Of a stretch of DNA of 64,000 bases, positions 27,233 to 35,557 are shown one piece after another; within the stretch, counting starts at the first letter, position 1; every line of letters starts with the position of its first letter. The DNA comes from Timonella senegalensis JC301 (GTDB lineage Bacteria > Actinomycetota > Actinomycetes > Actinomycetales > Cellulomonadaceae), in the NCBI RefSeq assembly GCF_000312125.1, contig NZ_HE978641.1, positions 271,533 through 335,532 on the forward strand, read 5' to 3'. The translations under genes were made by a program, and so were the position numbers. A model generated the notes under the pieces. The model was not told where the DNA came from and ran no database searches. It saw only the letters and a program-made list of their open reading frames with translations.

Positions 27233-27262
27233 TCATGGGGGTTCGACTCCCCCGGCACCAGC
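27233..27262 (+). other. Isolated tRNA/tmRNA T-arm-like 3' end
   Basis: GGGGG-TTCGACT-CCCCC followed by GGCACCA is a perfect T-arm with a CCA-like end. No matching 5' acceptor, D-arm or anticodon arm lies upstream, and no tmRNA tag or 5' TTTCGAC was found in the preceding 370 bp. Confidence 0.4.
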
Positions 27263-27405
27263 GAGATAGCGATCGTCTCGAATTTCGGACAATTCTTGGA
27301 TTGCTAAATGGTGCAAAAGTGGATGCAACCCTCAGAACAAGGTCCCATCGTTCCACATTGCGGACGTCGGGCGATCCCCATTCTGGACGCTCAAGGAAAA
27401 CGGAA

Positions 27406-27604
27406 GGGGAACTGGGGCACAGGCCATCCCGAAACCCGAAACTCGGTATCCCGCCTTGGTCGTGCTGCACCTCTCGCGAGTGCCGCTCAACAGCATCGAG
27501 TGCCGTCCCCGCGCGACGGCACTCGATGCAGAAACACGGCACTCACGGAAAATGGGAGGGGAACTGGGGCACAGGCCATCCCGAAACCCGAAACTCGGTA
27601 TCCC
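27406..27604. repeat. Two identical 47-bp direct repeats (27406-27452, 27558-27604)
   Basis: The repeats (starting GGGGAACTGGGGCACAGG) are identical over 47 bp and weakly similar further upstream. They flank the second copy of the 70-bp palindromic element. The whole 27263-27889 stretch has no convincing gene. Confidence 0.8.
27475..27546. repeat. 70-bp palindromic repeat element, copy 2
   Basis: GAGTGCCG at 27478 and 27498 and CGGCACTC at 27517 and 27537, same spacing plan as the copy at 11258-11330. Confidence 0.75.
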
Positions 27605-27889
27605 ACAGCGCCAGCGCCAAGGGACAAAAAAGACTCCTCGTGCACCCGCCAGAGCTCACCTGCCCTTGCTGCATTCCTGCCCTGGGGATTCAGTGAGATG
27701 ACGCCACACGAGGAGTCGGTCTCCAGATTAACCCACCGACCGCGCCAAACCCAAACCAGTTCGCCTCAGGCATACAGCACCAACGTGGGGTGCATCACCT
27801 TGGGGCTCTGGATTCGGTATTTCGGAAAAAGTTCGATACTCTTTTCTGGCTGGCAAGTTACTGGAACCTGTTCCGGAAGCTTCCGACTA

Positions 27890-27974
27890 GGAGGATTCGC
27901 CTAGTGGCCTATGGCGCCGTCTTGGAAAGGCGGTTGGGTGCAAGCCCTCGGGGGTTCGAATCCCCCATCCTCCG
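27890..27974 (+). tRNA. tRNA-Ser (GGA anticodon)
   Basis: 85 nt, class II with variable arm. Acceptor GGAGGAT/ATCCTCC. Anticodon stem GCCGTCT-TGGAAAG-GCGG with anticodon GGA. T-arm GGGGGTTCGAATCCCCC. CCA not encoded. Confidence 0.95.
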
Positions 27975-27981
27975 CCACAAA

Positions 27982-28015
27982 GCAAAAGCCCCGCTCAACA
28001 GAGCGGGGCTTTTGC
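27982..28015 (+). terminator. Terminator after tRNA-Ser
   Basis: GCAAAAGCCCCGCTC pairs with GAGCGGGGCTTTTGC around AACA. The 165 bp from here to the GNAT gene hold GC-rich fold-back sequence but no assignable gene. Confidence 0.9.
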
Positions 28016-28179
28016 GTTGCATCAGGACCCCCTGTGCTGTGCTCCCGATACAGCGGATTGCGTGCCGTGCACGATGCCGATAGTTCTGCATTCCACAAAC
28101 AGCCAGCCTTGTGCTGCGCTCAAACTGCACCGCCGGGCCCTGCCCTGAGGGGAAGCATGTGGCAACGGCCATCCACCCC

Positions 28180-28902
28180 TCAGTCGTTTTGTGCCAACTC
28201 AGCGATCTCCCACATACCGAACAGCTCGAAGCCGGATGCCCTCGCGGTCCCCGCCGAGGCCACGTTCTCCAGCTGGCAGCGGTACTGCGGCTCGTAGCCA
28301 CGTTGCCGGATTGCATGGGAGATCGCATTCACCAGGAGTGTTCCGTAGCCCTTGCCGCGCTGATCTTCCGAAGTCAAGATTCCGATGTCTGCGGCCTTGG
28401 TCTCGCCCCATGGATAGGCGCTCGAGGCGCTCGCGAGTTGATCCCCCGCGAAGAGGCCCATCACAAGCCAGTGGTCGAGCTCGACATACGCCTCGTCCAC
28501 ATCATCCTCACTAGAATGCGAAACGAACTGTGAGAAGGCTGCTGCGTCGTTCTCGTTCAACTCTCGGATGATGATCCCTCCCGCCTCACCAGCTCGGCTC
28601 GAGAGGTCCAATCCTGCGAATCCAAAGATGCAGTCAGGATCGTTGAGAATCACTCCGTTTGCCATGAGGCCCTCCCGTACCTGATCGAGGCTGGAGGGCA
28701 CATTCGCCGCGTCCCACCCGCAGGACCGGGCGACCTCAGGGCGCACTACAACGCGAGTAGTTCCTGAACTTTCGACGAGGATCGCGGCGCTACGGCCTTC
28801 CCGCAGACTGGTGTTCACCACGAGGGTCAGTGAATCGTCGTTAATAAGGTAGTCACCAGACGTAAACGGACCACGCCACGTTTCCACAAAAGTCGAGGTC
28901 AT
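28180..28902 (-). CDS. GNAT-family N-acetyltransferase
   Basis: 240 residues from ATG 28902 (MTSTFVETW). The C-terminal half carries the acetyl-CoA motif A region: A-A-D-I-G-I-L-T-S-E-D-Q-R-G-K-G-Y-G-T-L-L-V-N-A-I (R-G-K-G-Y-G is the pyrophosphate loop), followed by Y-R-C-Q-L-E-N-V-A-S-A-G-T-A-R-A-S-G-F, the typical end of the fold. The N-terminal 100 residues are an extra domain seen in two-domain GNATs. A GTG at 28998 would add 32 residues. Substrate unknown. The segment L-I-N-D-D-S-L near residue 21 encodes a copy of the dispersed motif. Confidence 0.8.
   Translation of the reverse strand: MTSTFVETWRGPFTSGDYLINDDSLTLVVNTSLREGRSAAILVESSGTTRVVVRPEVARSCGWDAANVPSSLDQVREGLMANGVILNDPDCIFGFAGLDLSSRAGEAGGIIIRELNENDAAAFSQFVSHSSEDDVDEAYVELDHWLVMGLFAGDQLASASSAYPWGETKAADIGILTSEDQRGKGYGTLLVNAISHAIRQRGYEPQYRCQLENVASAGTARASGFELFGMWEIAELAQND
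28833..28847 (-). repeat. Dispersed 15-mer motif copy inside a gene
   Basis: TTATTAACGACGATT on the minus strand; one mismatch to the consensus. It encodes L-I-N-D-D-S. Confidence 0.45.
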
Positions 28903-29075
28903 CACAGGTAAAGCCTTTCCACGGGAGTCGTACGACAATGCTCGCCCGCGAAAGCGGGCAGCGCAATCTAAATTTGTGGCGCCGATGGGCGCCTTCACGA
29001 TTTCACCTACGTAACCTCACGAGGCTCCCGTTCCCGCGGACACCAAAGAAAGGTGCGGATTAGTAGACTGTCCCC

Positions 29076-29378
29076 ATGATCTTCAAACGCGTAGGCGACG
29101 GCCGCCCATACCCAGAGCACGCGCTCAAGACCCCGCGCGACTGGGCATCTGTACCGCCGCGCCAGGTGCGACTCGCGGATCTGGTCACCACAAAGCGGAC
29201 CCTCGACTTGGACACACTGCTTACTGACGACTCCACGTTCTATGGCGATTTGTTTGCCCACGTGATCGAGTACCAGGGTGTCCTCTACCTCGAGGATGGC
29301 CTGCACCGTGCAGTGCGCGCAGCCCTGCAGCAACGACTCATGCTGCACGCGCGCGTTCATACCGTAGAGCCTAGTTAA
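29076..29378 (+). CDS. Conserved actinobacterial small protein, 100 aa
   Basis: MIFKRVGDGRPYPEHALK, R-Q-V-R-L-A-D-L-V-T-T-K-R-T-L-D-L and L-Y-L-E-D-G-L-H-R-A-V-R-A-A-L-Q-Q-R. This is a widely conserved actinobacterial protein, often auto-annotated as a VapB-like antitoxin, next to a LytR_C protein as here. No toxin gene is adjacent, so an antitoxin role is doubtful. Function unknown. Confidence 0.8.
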   Translation: MIFKRVGDGRPYPEHALKTPRDWASVPPRQVRLADLVTTKRTLDLDTLLTDDSTFYGDLFAHVIEYQGVLYLEDGLHRAVRAALQQRLMLHARVHTVEPS

Positions 29379-29479
29379 CTACGCCAGACCAAACCCACAC
29401 CGGAATAGGCCCAGATTCGCGGGGAAAGTCCGTTAATCTGGTCTCAATATCCCAAAACATTTCCGAGGTAGCAGTCCAC

Positions 29480-30187
29480 GTGAGTCAGGAAAACATCGCA
29501 CGAGCCCGGTCGATTCGCCGGCGCCGTGTACGTGAACGTCAGGCGATTGTCTTTGGCGTGCTCGCCGCAATACTCGGAATCATCGGGCTGTGGGCAATAG
29601 GCGTGTACAACGGCGCGATCGCATTGCCGTTTGACTCTGGATTCAGTTCAAAGCAGAAGGTCGTGGACCCGGTTACTGACGTAGCCTGCCTTCCAGCCAA
29701 GACCATGCCCGTGGCCGCAGGAAAGATTAAGGTCAACGTCCTAAACGCCTCGGAGCAAGGCGGCGTCGCTGCTGCCGTGGCCAAGGAACTCTCCAACCGT
29801 GGCATGAAGATTGGAAAGACAGGCAACTCCACCTCTCCACGAATGGTCACCTCGATCGTTTATGGTCCAGGAGCGCTTTCGCGCGCATATACGCTCGCCG
29901 CGCACTTCCAAACCTCCGCCATCATTCTGGATGACACCATCGAGAACAAGACCATTACGGTCAACATTGGCGAAAGCTTCAGCGGGCTTGTGGCAACCGA
30001 GAACGTGGAACTTGAGGCAGAGACCCCGATGATTACCCGTGAAGGCTGCAAGGACCTCTGGGAGCTCACTGACAAGGTCGAAGCCCCTGAAGCCAAGGAC
30101 GAGGAAGAAGACACTTCCACAACCGACAAGGGCGCTGAAGAGAATGCCCCCGACGACAAGGCGACCGAAGAGGACACTGGCGCGTAG
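29480..30187 (+). CDS. LytR C-terminal domain protein, membrane anchored
   Basis: 235 residues from a GTG. A basic N-terminus (R-S-I-R-R-R-R-V-R-E-R) is followed by one transmembrane helix (about 22-45). The extracytoplasmic LytR_C domain (K-V-N-V-L-N-A-S-E-Q-G-G-V-A-A-A-V-A-K-E-L, about 82-165) and an acidic Glu/Asp/Thr-rich tail complete it. The domain is associated with cell-wall glycopolymer enzymes of the LCP group, but there is no LCP catalytic domain here. Probably co-transcribed with the 100-aa protein upstream. Confidence 0.85.
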   Translation: MSQENIARARSIRRRRVRERQAIVFGVLAAILGIIGLWAIGVYNGAIALPFDSGFSSKQKVVDPVTDVACLPAKTMPVAAGKIKVNVLNASEQGGVAAAVAKELSNRGMKIGKTGNSTSPRMVTSIVYGPGALSRAYTLAAHFQTSAIILDDTIENKTITVNIGESFSGLVATENVELEAETPMITREGCKDLWELTDKVEAPEAKDEEEDTSTTDKGAEENAPDDKATEEDTGA

Positions 30188-30214
30188 TCAGCCCCCGGTC
30201 GCCCAGTTACCAAA

Positions 30215-30264
30215 CACGCAAAGGGCGGTGTGGTTCCCACAGGAACCACACCGCCCTTTGCGTG
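30215..30264. terminator. Terminator after LytR_C gene
   Basis: 23-bp perfect stem (30215-30237 with 30242-30264) around CACA. Confidence 0.9.
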
Positions 30265-30302
30265 CGTCTTGCGATGCGTGCGTGTTGCATTGTGTGCGTC
30301 AG

Positions 30303-30396
30303 GCACCGCGTTCCGTCACGCACCGCGTTCCGTCACGCACCGCGTTCCGTCACGCACCGCGTTCCGTCACGCACCGCGTTCCGTCACGCACCGCGT
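30303..30396. repeat. 17-bp tandem repeat, 5 full copies plus a partial
   Basis: Unit GCACCGCGTTCCGTCAC at 30303, 30320, 30337, 30354 and 30371, with a partial ninth-base copy at 30388. Units are identical. Intergenic, between two convergent genes; likely variable in copy number. Confidence 0.95.
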
Positions 30397-30473
30397 GCCA
30401 CTGGCACCAAGTTCAGTCGCGCTAAAGCAGGCCAGAGCCTGCTCTAGCGGGCCACCGCACTACCTGCCGAAGA

Positions 30474-31862
30474 CTACTTACCTTCAAGCTCCGAGCCCGC
30501 AGGTGCCGATGCTGGCGAAGCTGGCTCGGCGTAGGTGCCGCGCCACTTTGCGAGCAGCGTCATCACGTGGAAGATCACGAGTGCTGCCGCGCAGCCGATT
30601 GCGATGCCCTCGAACTTGAGGTCTCCGTTGGCGTACGTGAAGTTTGCCATGCCGATAATGAGCGGCACTGCGGCGGAGGTCAGGTTGATTGGGTTGGAGA
30701 AGTCAACGCGGTTCTGCATCCAGATACGGATACCGAGCATTCCGATCATTCCGTAGAGCAGGGTTGCCGCTCCGCCGAGGACTCCGGCTGGAACAGTCGA
30801 GATCGCAGCGCCGAACTTTGGCGAGAGGCTGAGGAAGAGCGCACCCACGCCGGCCACCCAGTATGCGGCGGTCGAGTACACGCGGGTTGCAGCCATGACA
30901 CCGATGTTCTCGGCATACGTGGTCGTACCGGAACCACCGCCGATTCCCGCGAGGGTGGTTGCCAGGCCGTCAGCCATGAGTGCGCGGCCGGTGACCTTGT
31001 CGAGGTTCTGGCCGGTCATCGCGGACACGGACTTCACGTGACCGATGTTCTCAGCAACGAGGACGAACACAACGGGGAGGAACAAGCCAAGGACCGCGGG
31101 CGAGAACTCCGGGGTGGTGAACTCAGGCAGACCGACCCAGGCAGCGTCCGAGATCGCCTGGAAGTTGACCTCTCCACGGAATGCAGCGAATGCATATCCG
31201 ACGAGCACGCCGAGGAGGATGGCAAGGCGGCCGATCAAGCCGCGGAACAGAACGGTGATCAGGATGATCGCGGCGAGGGTGACAAATGCAGTGACTGGCG
31301 CTGCGCGGAAACCACCGGTGACGATCTCAGTAACTTGGCCAGCTTCGTTGAGGATGACGTTGCCGTTCTCGTCCTTTAGGAGGGCGGTGCCACCCCATGC
31401 AGCTGGCGCAAGGTTGAAGCCGATCAGGGCCACGATGGTACCTGTCACGACAGGAGGCATGGTCACCTCGATCCAACGCACACCCGCAAAGTGCACAATG
31501 ACACCGATGATCGCGAGGAGGATACCGGCGGACAACACACCGAAGATTGCGCCGGCGTGGCCGTGGCTGCTGGTTGCGGCAGCGAGCGGTGCGATGAACG
31601 CGAAGGACGATCCCAGGTAGCTAGGGAGCCGGTTGCCCGTGATGAGCAGGAACAGCATGGTTCCGATTGCGGAGAAGAACAGCGTGGTTGCTGGAGGGAA
31701 TCCCGTAAGCAGTGGAACAAGGAAGGTTGCACCGAACATCGCGACGATGTGCTGCAGACCGATTCCGATGGTGCGAGGCCACGTCAGGCGCTCTCCTGGG
31801 CCAACAACGTCCTTCGGCCCGATGGTCTTGCCATCGCCGAACAGCTTCCAACCGAAACTCAC
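30474..31862 (-). CDS. Uracil-xanthine permease family transporter (NCS2)
   Basis: 462 residues from GTG 31862 with AGGAG 5 nt upstream. The N-terminus G-L-Q-H-I-V-A-M-F-G-A-T-F-L-V-P is the NCS2 family signature, and F-V-L-V-A-E-N-I-G-H (about residue 283) supplies the substrate-binding Glu. T-T-Y-A-E-N-I-G-V-M-A-A-T is the second conserved region. About 14 helices. The UraA-like pattern favours uracil over purines, but this is not certain. The 220-bp upstream region (31863-32085) has a short C/G-rich hairpin and no gene. Confidence 0.9.
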   Translation of the reverse strand: MSFGWKLFGDGKTIGPKDVVGPGERLTWPRTIGIGLQHIVAMFGATFLVPLLTGFPPATTLFFSAIGTMLFLLITGNRLPSYLGSSFAFIAPLAAATSSHGHAGAIFGVLSAGILLAIIGVIVHFAGVRWIEVTMPPVVTGTIVALIGFNLAPAAWGGTALLKDENGNVILNEAGQVTEIVTGGFRAAPVTAFVTLAAIILITVLFRGLIGRLAILLGVLVGYAFAAFRGEVNFQAISDAAWVGLPEFTTPEFSPAVLGLFLPVVFVLVAENIGHVKSVSAMTGQNLDKVTGRALMADGLATTLAGIGGGSGTTTYAENIGVMAATRVYSTAAYWVAGVGALFLSLSPKFGAAISTVPAGVLGGAATLLYGMIGMLGIRIWMQNRVDFSNPINLTSAAVPLIIGMANFTYANGDLKFEGIAIGCAAALVIFHVMTLLAKWRGTYAEPASPASAPAGSELEGK

Positions 31863-32085
31863 AGTTTCTCCTATGTTTTTGTGCGCGTGTGCCCCGCGTA
31901 ATGCGCCCCTGATGCGGGGGCAGCCCGAACAGGCCCTAGGGGAGAATACTCTTAGGAGCCGCATAGAATCACTGAGGTAAACGAAGTCATCTCAATATGC
32001 GGATGGGAAAACCTACTAAAAACGGATAACGTGGGGCATAGATTTACGTCACGTTGCGCGAATATGCAGGTTCAGCCGAGGCGCG

Positions 32086-34056
32086 TCAGTAAGAGCGACG
32101 GGAGGCCACCCACGCCATCATGTAGGCCTTGGAGTTACCGTCATCCACCAGTTCCGGCTCGAAGTCCCGCGCAATCTGCCAGGCCTTCTCTGCCGTAGCC
32201 CCGCCGGCGAGCGCGGCGTACATGACAAGGTAGTCGCCGTAGGTCACCGCATAGTTGTCGTAGTAACCCACGACCTCCTCAAGGTTGTCGAGGATACGCT
32301 CGGCGTCCTGCGCGAGGTACACCGATACGGGAGACATCGGAAGGAGAAGGATGCCGAGCATCGCGGACTTCTCCCCCGAGAACCACGTGGCGTAGTCGTG
32401 CTTGGCTCCCCACACCAGCGGAGCGATCGAGTGCTTGTATGCCAAGCGAACCGGATCCTTCCGGTCGAAGTTGAGCCAGTAGGACTGGGCGGAAGCCGCT
32501 TCGAGGGACAGGAGCCACTGCGCGAGGTCCGCTAGCCACTCCCGCCCGGTTACCTTCGCCCACAGCGCGAGGCCGTTCCAGGAGTTAACCGCCTCGGAGA
32601 TCGACTCCTGGTTGTTACCCTCGTCAAATGGAGCACGTCCGCTGGCCCACGAGTGGCCCTTGTACGGATCGAACACCCTGAGCTGGGGAACAGAATCCGT
32701 GAGCACCGGAGAGGCCACGTCGAACGCAAGGGCATCAATACGGCTCTCAAGCACCTCAAGGAGAGCCGCATTGGCCTCGACGGCGAGCGCCGCCGCGTAC
32801 ATGAAGTACCCGTACTGGGTGTGGTGATCGTTGAACTCCTCGGCGCCGAACGACGGCTCGCGTCCCACAACGCCCATCCACACGTCATCAAAGAAGAAGG
32901 TTCTAGAGTCCATATCCGTGGCAGCCCAGGCCGTGAGCCGGCGTTCAAACCCGGCACGAAACTCGTCAGCACCGGCAACCCCAAGCTGGTCCGCAAGGCG
33001 AGCAAGCTGTGCATCGCGCACAAGTGCCTTACCGCCAAAGTAAGAATCAACAGGGGCGCGCTCCGGAACCGCGAGATCGAGCACAACCTGCGCACGGATC
33101 TCCTCCAACACATCCGCAGGAACCCCGTCCAAGTCCAGCCCCGCTGCCGGAGAGACTCGCGGTGTACGCCACTCCAAGACCTTGGCCGAGATCAACGGTA
33201 GTGTGCCGTCGACCGTCTCGTACTCCCCCAGAATGTCACCCGCAGCGCCGAAATGGTGCGGCATCCGAACCACCGCCACAGGGCCATTCTCTGCCGCAAC
33301 GTAACGGACTGTGGTGACAATATCGTCGGAAATCGAACCAGCCGCGACACTCACGTGAGACACAGGGAACGAGGCGTGCTGCGCAAGGCGCAGCACCGAC
33401 CGCTCAACCTCAGCCGGCGTGGCCGAATCAGCCAACCGTGGGAATGCGATGAGGGACAGGAACTGGCCCGCAACCAAGCGGATGGACCGTGACGAGTAGG
33501 CACCGGAAGTGACCAGTCCGTAGGACTGGCCCTCGACCTCGGCGATCGCGCACGATTCGTACTTCATGGTGAACGGAACCGACAGCGAGACATCATGTGC
33601 CACGTCTGCCGTGTACGACACGTAGGGGACGCCCTCGGCGATCACGGCATGGCCCAGCACGCGGCCCACGGAGTTGAGGAACTCAACCGTAATGGACCCC
33701 AGATCGTGGCGGGCAATGCGGTACGAGCTCGCACCAACATTCACGTCGATATCGGGGGCGGCGGGGCTCGACACTGTGTGGCGCGAGCTCGTGACCCGCG
33801 GGAGCCCAAAAACGAACCCCTGGTTCGTCTGAATGTAGGACAGCGGCATGGGGAAGACCGGGTCAGGCGAGCCAAACGCAAGCGGCGAGAACCACCGGTT
33901 CGTGGGCGGAAGCATGCCGTCAACCGCGTGCAGCCAAGGCATCTGCGCGATGGTGTCCACCTGCAACTGCGACAGCGCAGACACCACGGACTCCTCGACG
34001 TTCAAACTCTCAAGGTTGTGTCCCTGGAGGCTGAAGGGAGGGAGATGCGGATTCAT
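32086..34056 (-). CDS. Glycoside hydrolase family 81 endo-beta-1,3-glucanase, no signal peptide
   Basis: 656 residues from ATG 34056. The GH81 catalytic area is clear: F-N-D-H-H-T-Q-Y-G-Y-F-M-Y-A-A-A (general acid Asp region, about residue 398) and S-W-A-S-G...G-N-N-Q-E-S-I-S-E-A-V-N-S-W (Glu nucleophile region, about 475-492). The N-terminus (MNPHLPPFSLQGHNLESL) lacks a signal peptide, and so does the longer frame to 34251, which overlaps the next gene. It cleaves laminarin-type beta-1,3-glucan; here it appears to act in the cytoplasm on imported oligosaccharides or to leave by a non-classical route. Confidence 0.87.
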   Translation of the reverse strand: MNPHLPPFSLQGHNLESLNVEESVVSALSQLQVDTIAQMPWLHAVDGMLPPTNRWFSPLAFGSPDPVFPMPLSYIQTNQGFVFGLPRVTSSRHTVSSPAAPDIDVNVGASSYRIARHDLGSITVEFLNSVGRVLGHAVIAEGVPYVSYTADVAHDVSLSVPFTMKYESCAIAEVEGQSYGLVTSGAYSSRSIRLVAGQFLSLIAFPRLADSATPAEVERSVLRLAQHASFPVSHVSVAAGSISDDIVTTVRYVAAENGPVAVVRMPHHFGAAGDILGEYETVDGTLPLISAKVLEWRTPRVSPAAGLDLDGVPADVLEEIRAQVVLDLAVPERAPVDSYFGGKALVRDAQLARLADQLGVAGADEFRAGFERRLTAWAATDMDSRTFFFDDVWMGVVGREPSFGAEEFNDHHTQYGYFMYAAALAVEANAALLEVLESRIDALAFDVASPVLTDSVPQLRVFDPYKGHSWASGRAPFDEGNNQESISEAVNSWNGLALWAKVTGREWLADLAQWLLSLEAASAQSYWLNFDRKDPVRLAYKHSIAPLVWGAKHDYATWFSGEKSAMLGILLLPMSPVSVYLAQDAERILDNLEEVVGYYDNYAVTYGDYLVMYAALAGGATAEKAWQIARDFEPELVDDGNSKAYMMAWVASRRSY

Positions 34057-34180
34057 GGTTGTGACTCTATCTCTCGAGTGTCGTGCACGGTCAACTGCCG
34101 TGCGCTGGTGCCAAAAGGCCAGACCAACATCACGGTTGAGTCTAAGCCCCTGTGGGTCGCGAGAACCGGGCCGATTGGTC

Positions 34181-35461
34181 CTAGCGCGGCCCCTGGCCGC
34201 GCCACTTCTTTGGAACAAAGAAGTCCGCACATGTAACTGCCGCAAGGACACCCAACGATATCGCGGTCTTCCTGTGTCCGCGCTGGTTAGCCATACGGGC
34301 TCCGGCGGCGAGCGCCGCCACCTCGGCCCCGTTGATCACGTAGTAGGACATGGGTCGGGTCAGCCACAGCCGGGTCATCCGAGCGGTCCAGGTCGACTCC
34401 GTGGGGAGAGTCGTTACCGCGTTCCACATAGCCTGTGGCAGCGGCTTGGACTCAACCAGTGCCGCGCCCTCGAGGGAGGCGCCACTGCGCCATCCTTCGG
34501 CTACCTCTGCGGCTTCCTCCGGAAGCCCCAGGATCCGCGCAAAAGCGGTGAGCGGGTCGTCCATGTCTGGGGAATCCAGCACGAGGTCCAGCCTGTCCAG
34601 CGCGACCTCGTCGAGGTCGAAGTACGGCGCGAAGTCGCGCGCGCGGGCGGTCGCTGACTCAAAGTAGTCGATTACCATATCGGCTGCGTTCTCTTCACCG
34701 AGATCGATCAGGCTGGTGAGTTCCTCCCCAGCCACGATCCTCGGATCGACCATGTCCCACAGTGGCCCCCACTCGTGTGTAACCACAATGGTGCCGTGCA
34801 CGGCTACTGACACTCGACGATATTGTCCGTCCCGCTCAAAGGCGACAGTTGGTTGGACATTGGGCCACGTCAGAAGCATGTCTACGTCGAGGTCACCACC
34901 TTCGGGGCCGTCTTCAGCCGCGCCAGCAACAATCGACCACTCGCTGCGGTGAGCGAACCACAGGTTCACTCCCGCAGTGTGTGCGAGGAGTGGTCCGTCG
35001 ATCGACTGGAAGCGACCAATCACAGCCTCTGCACGCCGGTCAAGGTCGAGTACAACATCGCCCACGTGAGCTTTGACGGACGGGACAGCCGGAGAATCGG
35101 AGATGTGGCAGTGCGTGTTCAGGGTGTTTGCCAACTGCGACGCGACGTCCTCGAACCCGATCGAAGGAAGCCTGCCCTTGGTTGTGTTCTCCTCTGGAGC
35201 CCACCGCAGGGCGCGCCCGTCATCAAAGCCGAGAGTACGCGCGATAACCCAGCCCGGTGACCCAATGAGTTTGCCGTCAATGACTTGGGCGGGGATGGAC
35301 ATGTTGAGGAGTTGTTCGGCAAGCTCGTCCGGGGCAACTGGATCAATGTATGGAACCGCGTCCGCGGTCCGTGGTGCGCTATCTCGCGGATCCCGTGGGG
35401 CAAGCGCGATGTACATCGGAATGATGTGGGCTTCATCGAGGTCCTGATCGAGTTCGAACAT
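34181..35461 (-). CDS. Hypothetical protein, 426 aa
   Basis: ATG 35461. Acidic, mixed alpha/beta, soluble-looking sequence with no motif I recognise; it ends in a hydrophobic stretch (T-A-I-S-L-G-V-L-A-A-V-T-C-A-D-F-F-V) that could be a weak C-terminal anchor. Length and codon use look like a real gene. It lies upstream of the GH81 gene on the same strand (124-bp gap), so a link to glucan use is possible but unsupported. Confidence 0.65.
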   Translation of the reverse strand: MFELDQDLDEAHIIPMYIALAPRDPRDSAPRTADAVPYIDPVAPDELAEQLLNMSIPAQVIDGKLIGSPGWVIARTLGFDDGRALRWAPEENTTKGRLPSIGFEDVASQLANTLNTHCHISDSPAVPSVKAHVGDVVLDLDRRAEAVIGRFQSIDGPLLAHTAGVNLWFAHRSEWSIVAGAAEDGPEGGDLDVDMLLTWPNVQPTVAFERDGQYRRVSVAVHGTIVVTHEWGPLWDMVDPRIVAGEELTSLIDLGEENAADMVIDYFESATARARDFAPYFDLDEVALDRLDLVLDSPDMDDPLTAFARILGLPEEAAEVAEGWRSGASLEGAALVESKPLPQAMWNAVTTLPTESTWTARMTRLWLTRPMSYYVINGAEVAALAAGARMANQRGHRKTAISLGVLAAVTCADFFVPKKWRGQGPR

Positions 35462-35557
35462 GGTTCGAGTCTCTCACTAATTTGGGGGCGTGCGTACCAC
35501 GTTCCGTATTCTTTGCTAAGTCTTCGCGTTGTTGGCTCGTGGGCTCTACGCGGAGAC

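Noticed and set aside
26880-27262. Complete tmRNA (ssrA) ending at the orphan T-arm
   Set aside because: No 5' partner for the acceptor, no TTTCGAC 5' signature and no tag reading frame ending in L-A-A was found.
27308-27904. Overlapping forward frames in the 27.3-27.9 kb gap
   Set aside because: They run across exact direct repeats and the palindromic element and end at the tRNA-Ser gene; composition is not protein-like.
28016-28179. Small SRP RNA (ffs) after tRNA-Ser
   Set aside because: The segment can fold into a rod with AAGCA on one side, but the conserved CAGG..GGAA..AAGCAG core is not present.
29076-29378. VapB antitoxin call for the 100-aa protein
   Set aside because: No adjacent toxin and no antitoxin DNA-binding motif; the name seems to be an annotation habit for this conserved family.
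30303-30396. CRISPR-like array
   Set aside because: Units are 17 bp, contiguous and without spacers; no cas genes.
30230-30619. Frames reading the 17-bp repeat as R-H-A-P-R-S-V-T peptides
   Set aside because: Arises from the tandem repeat in any frame; no start signal and it overlaps a terminator.
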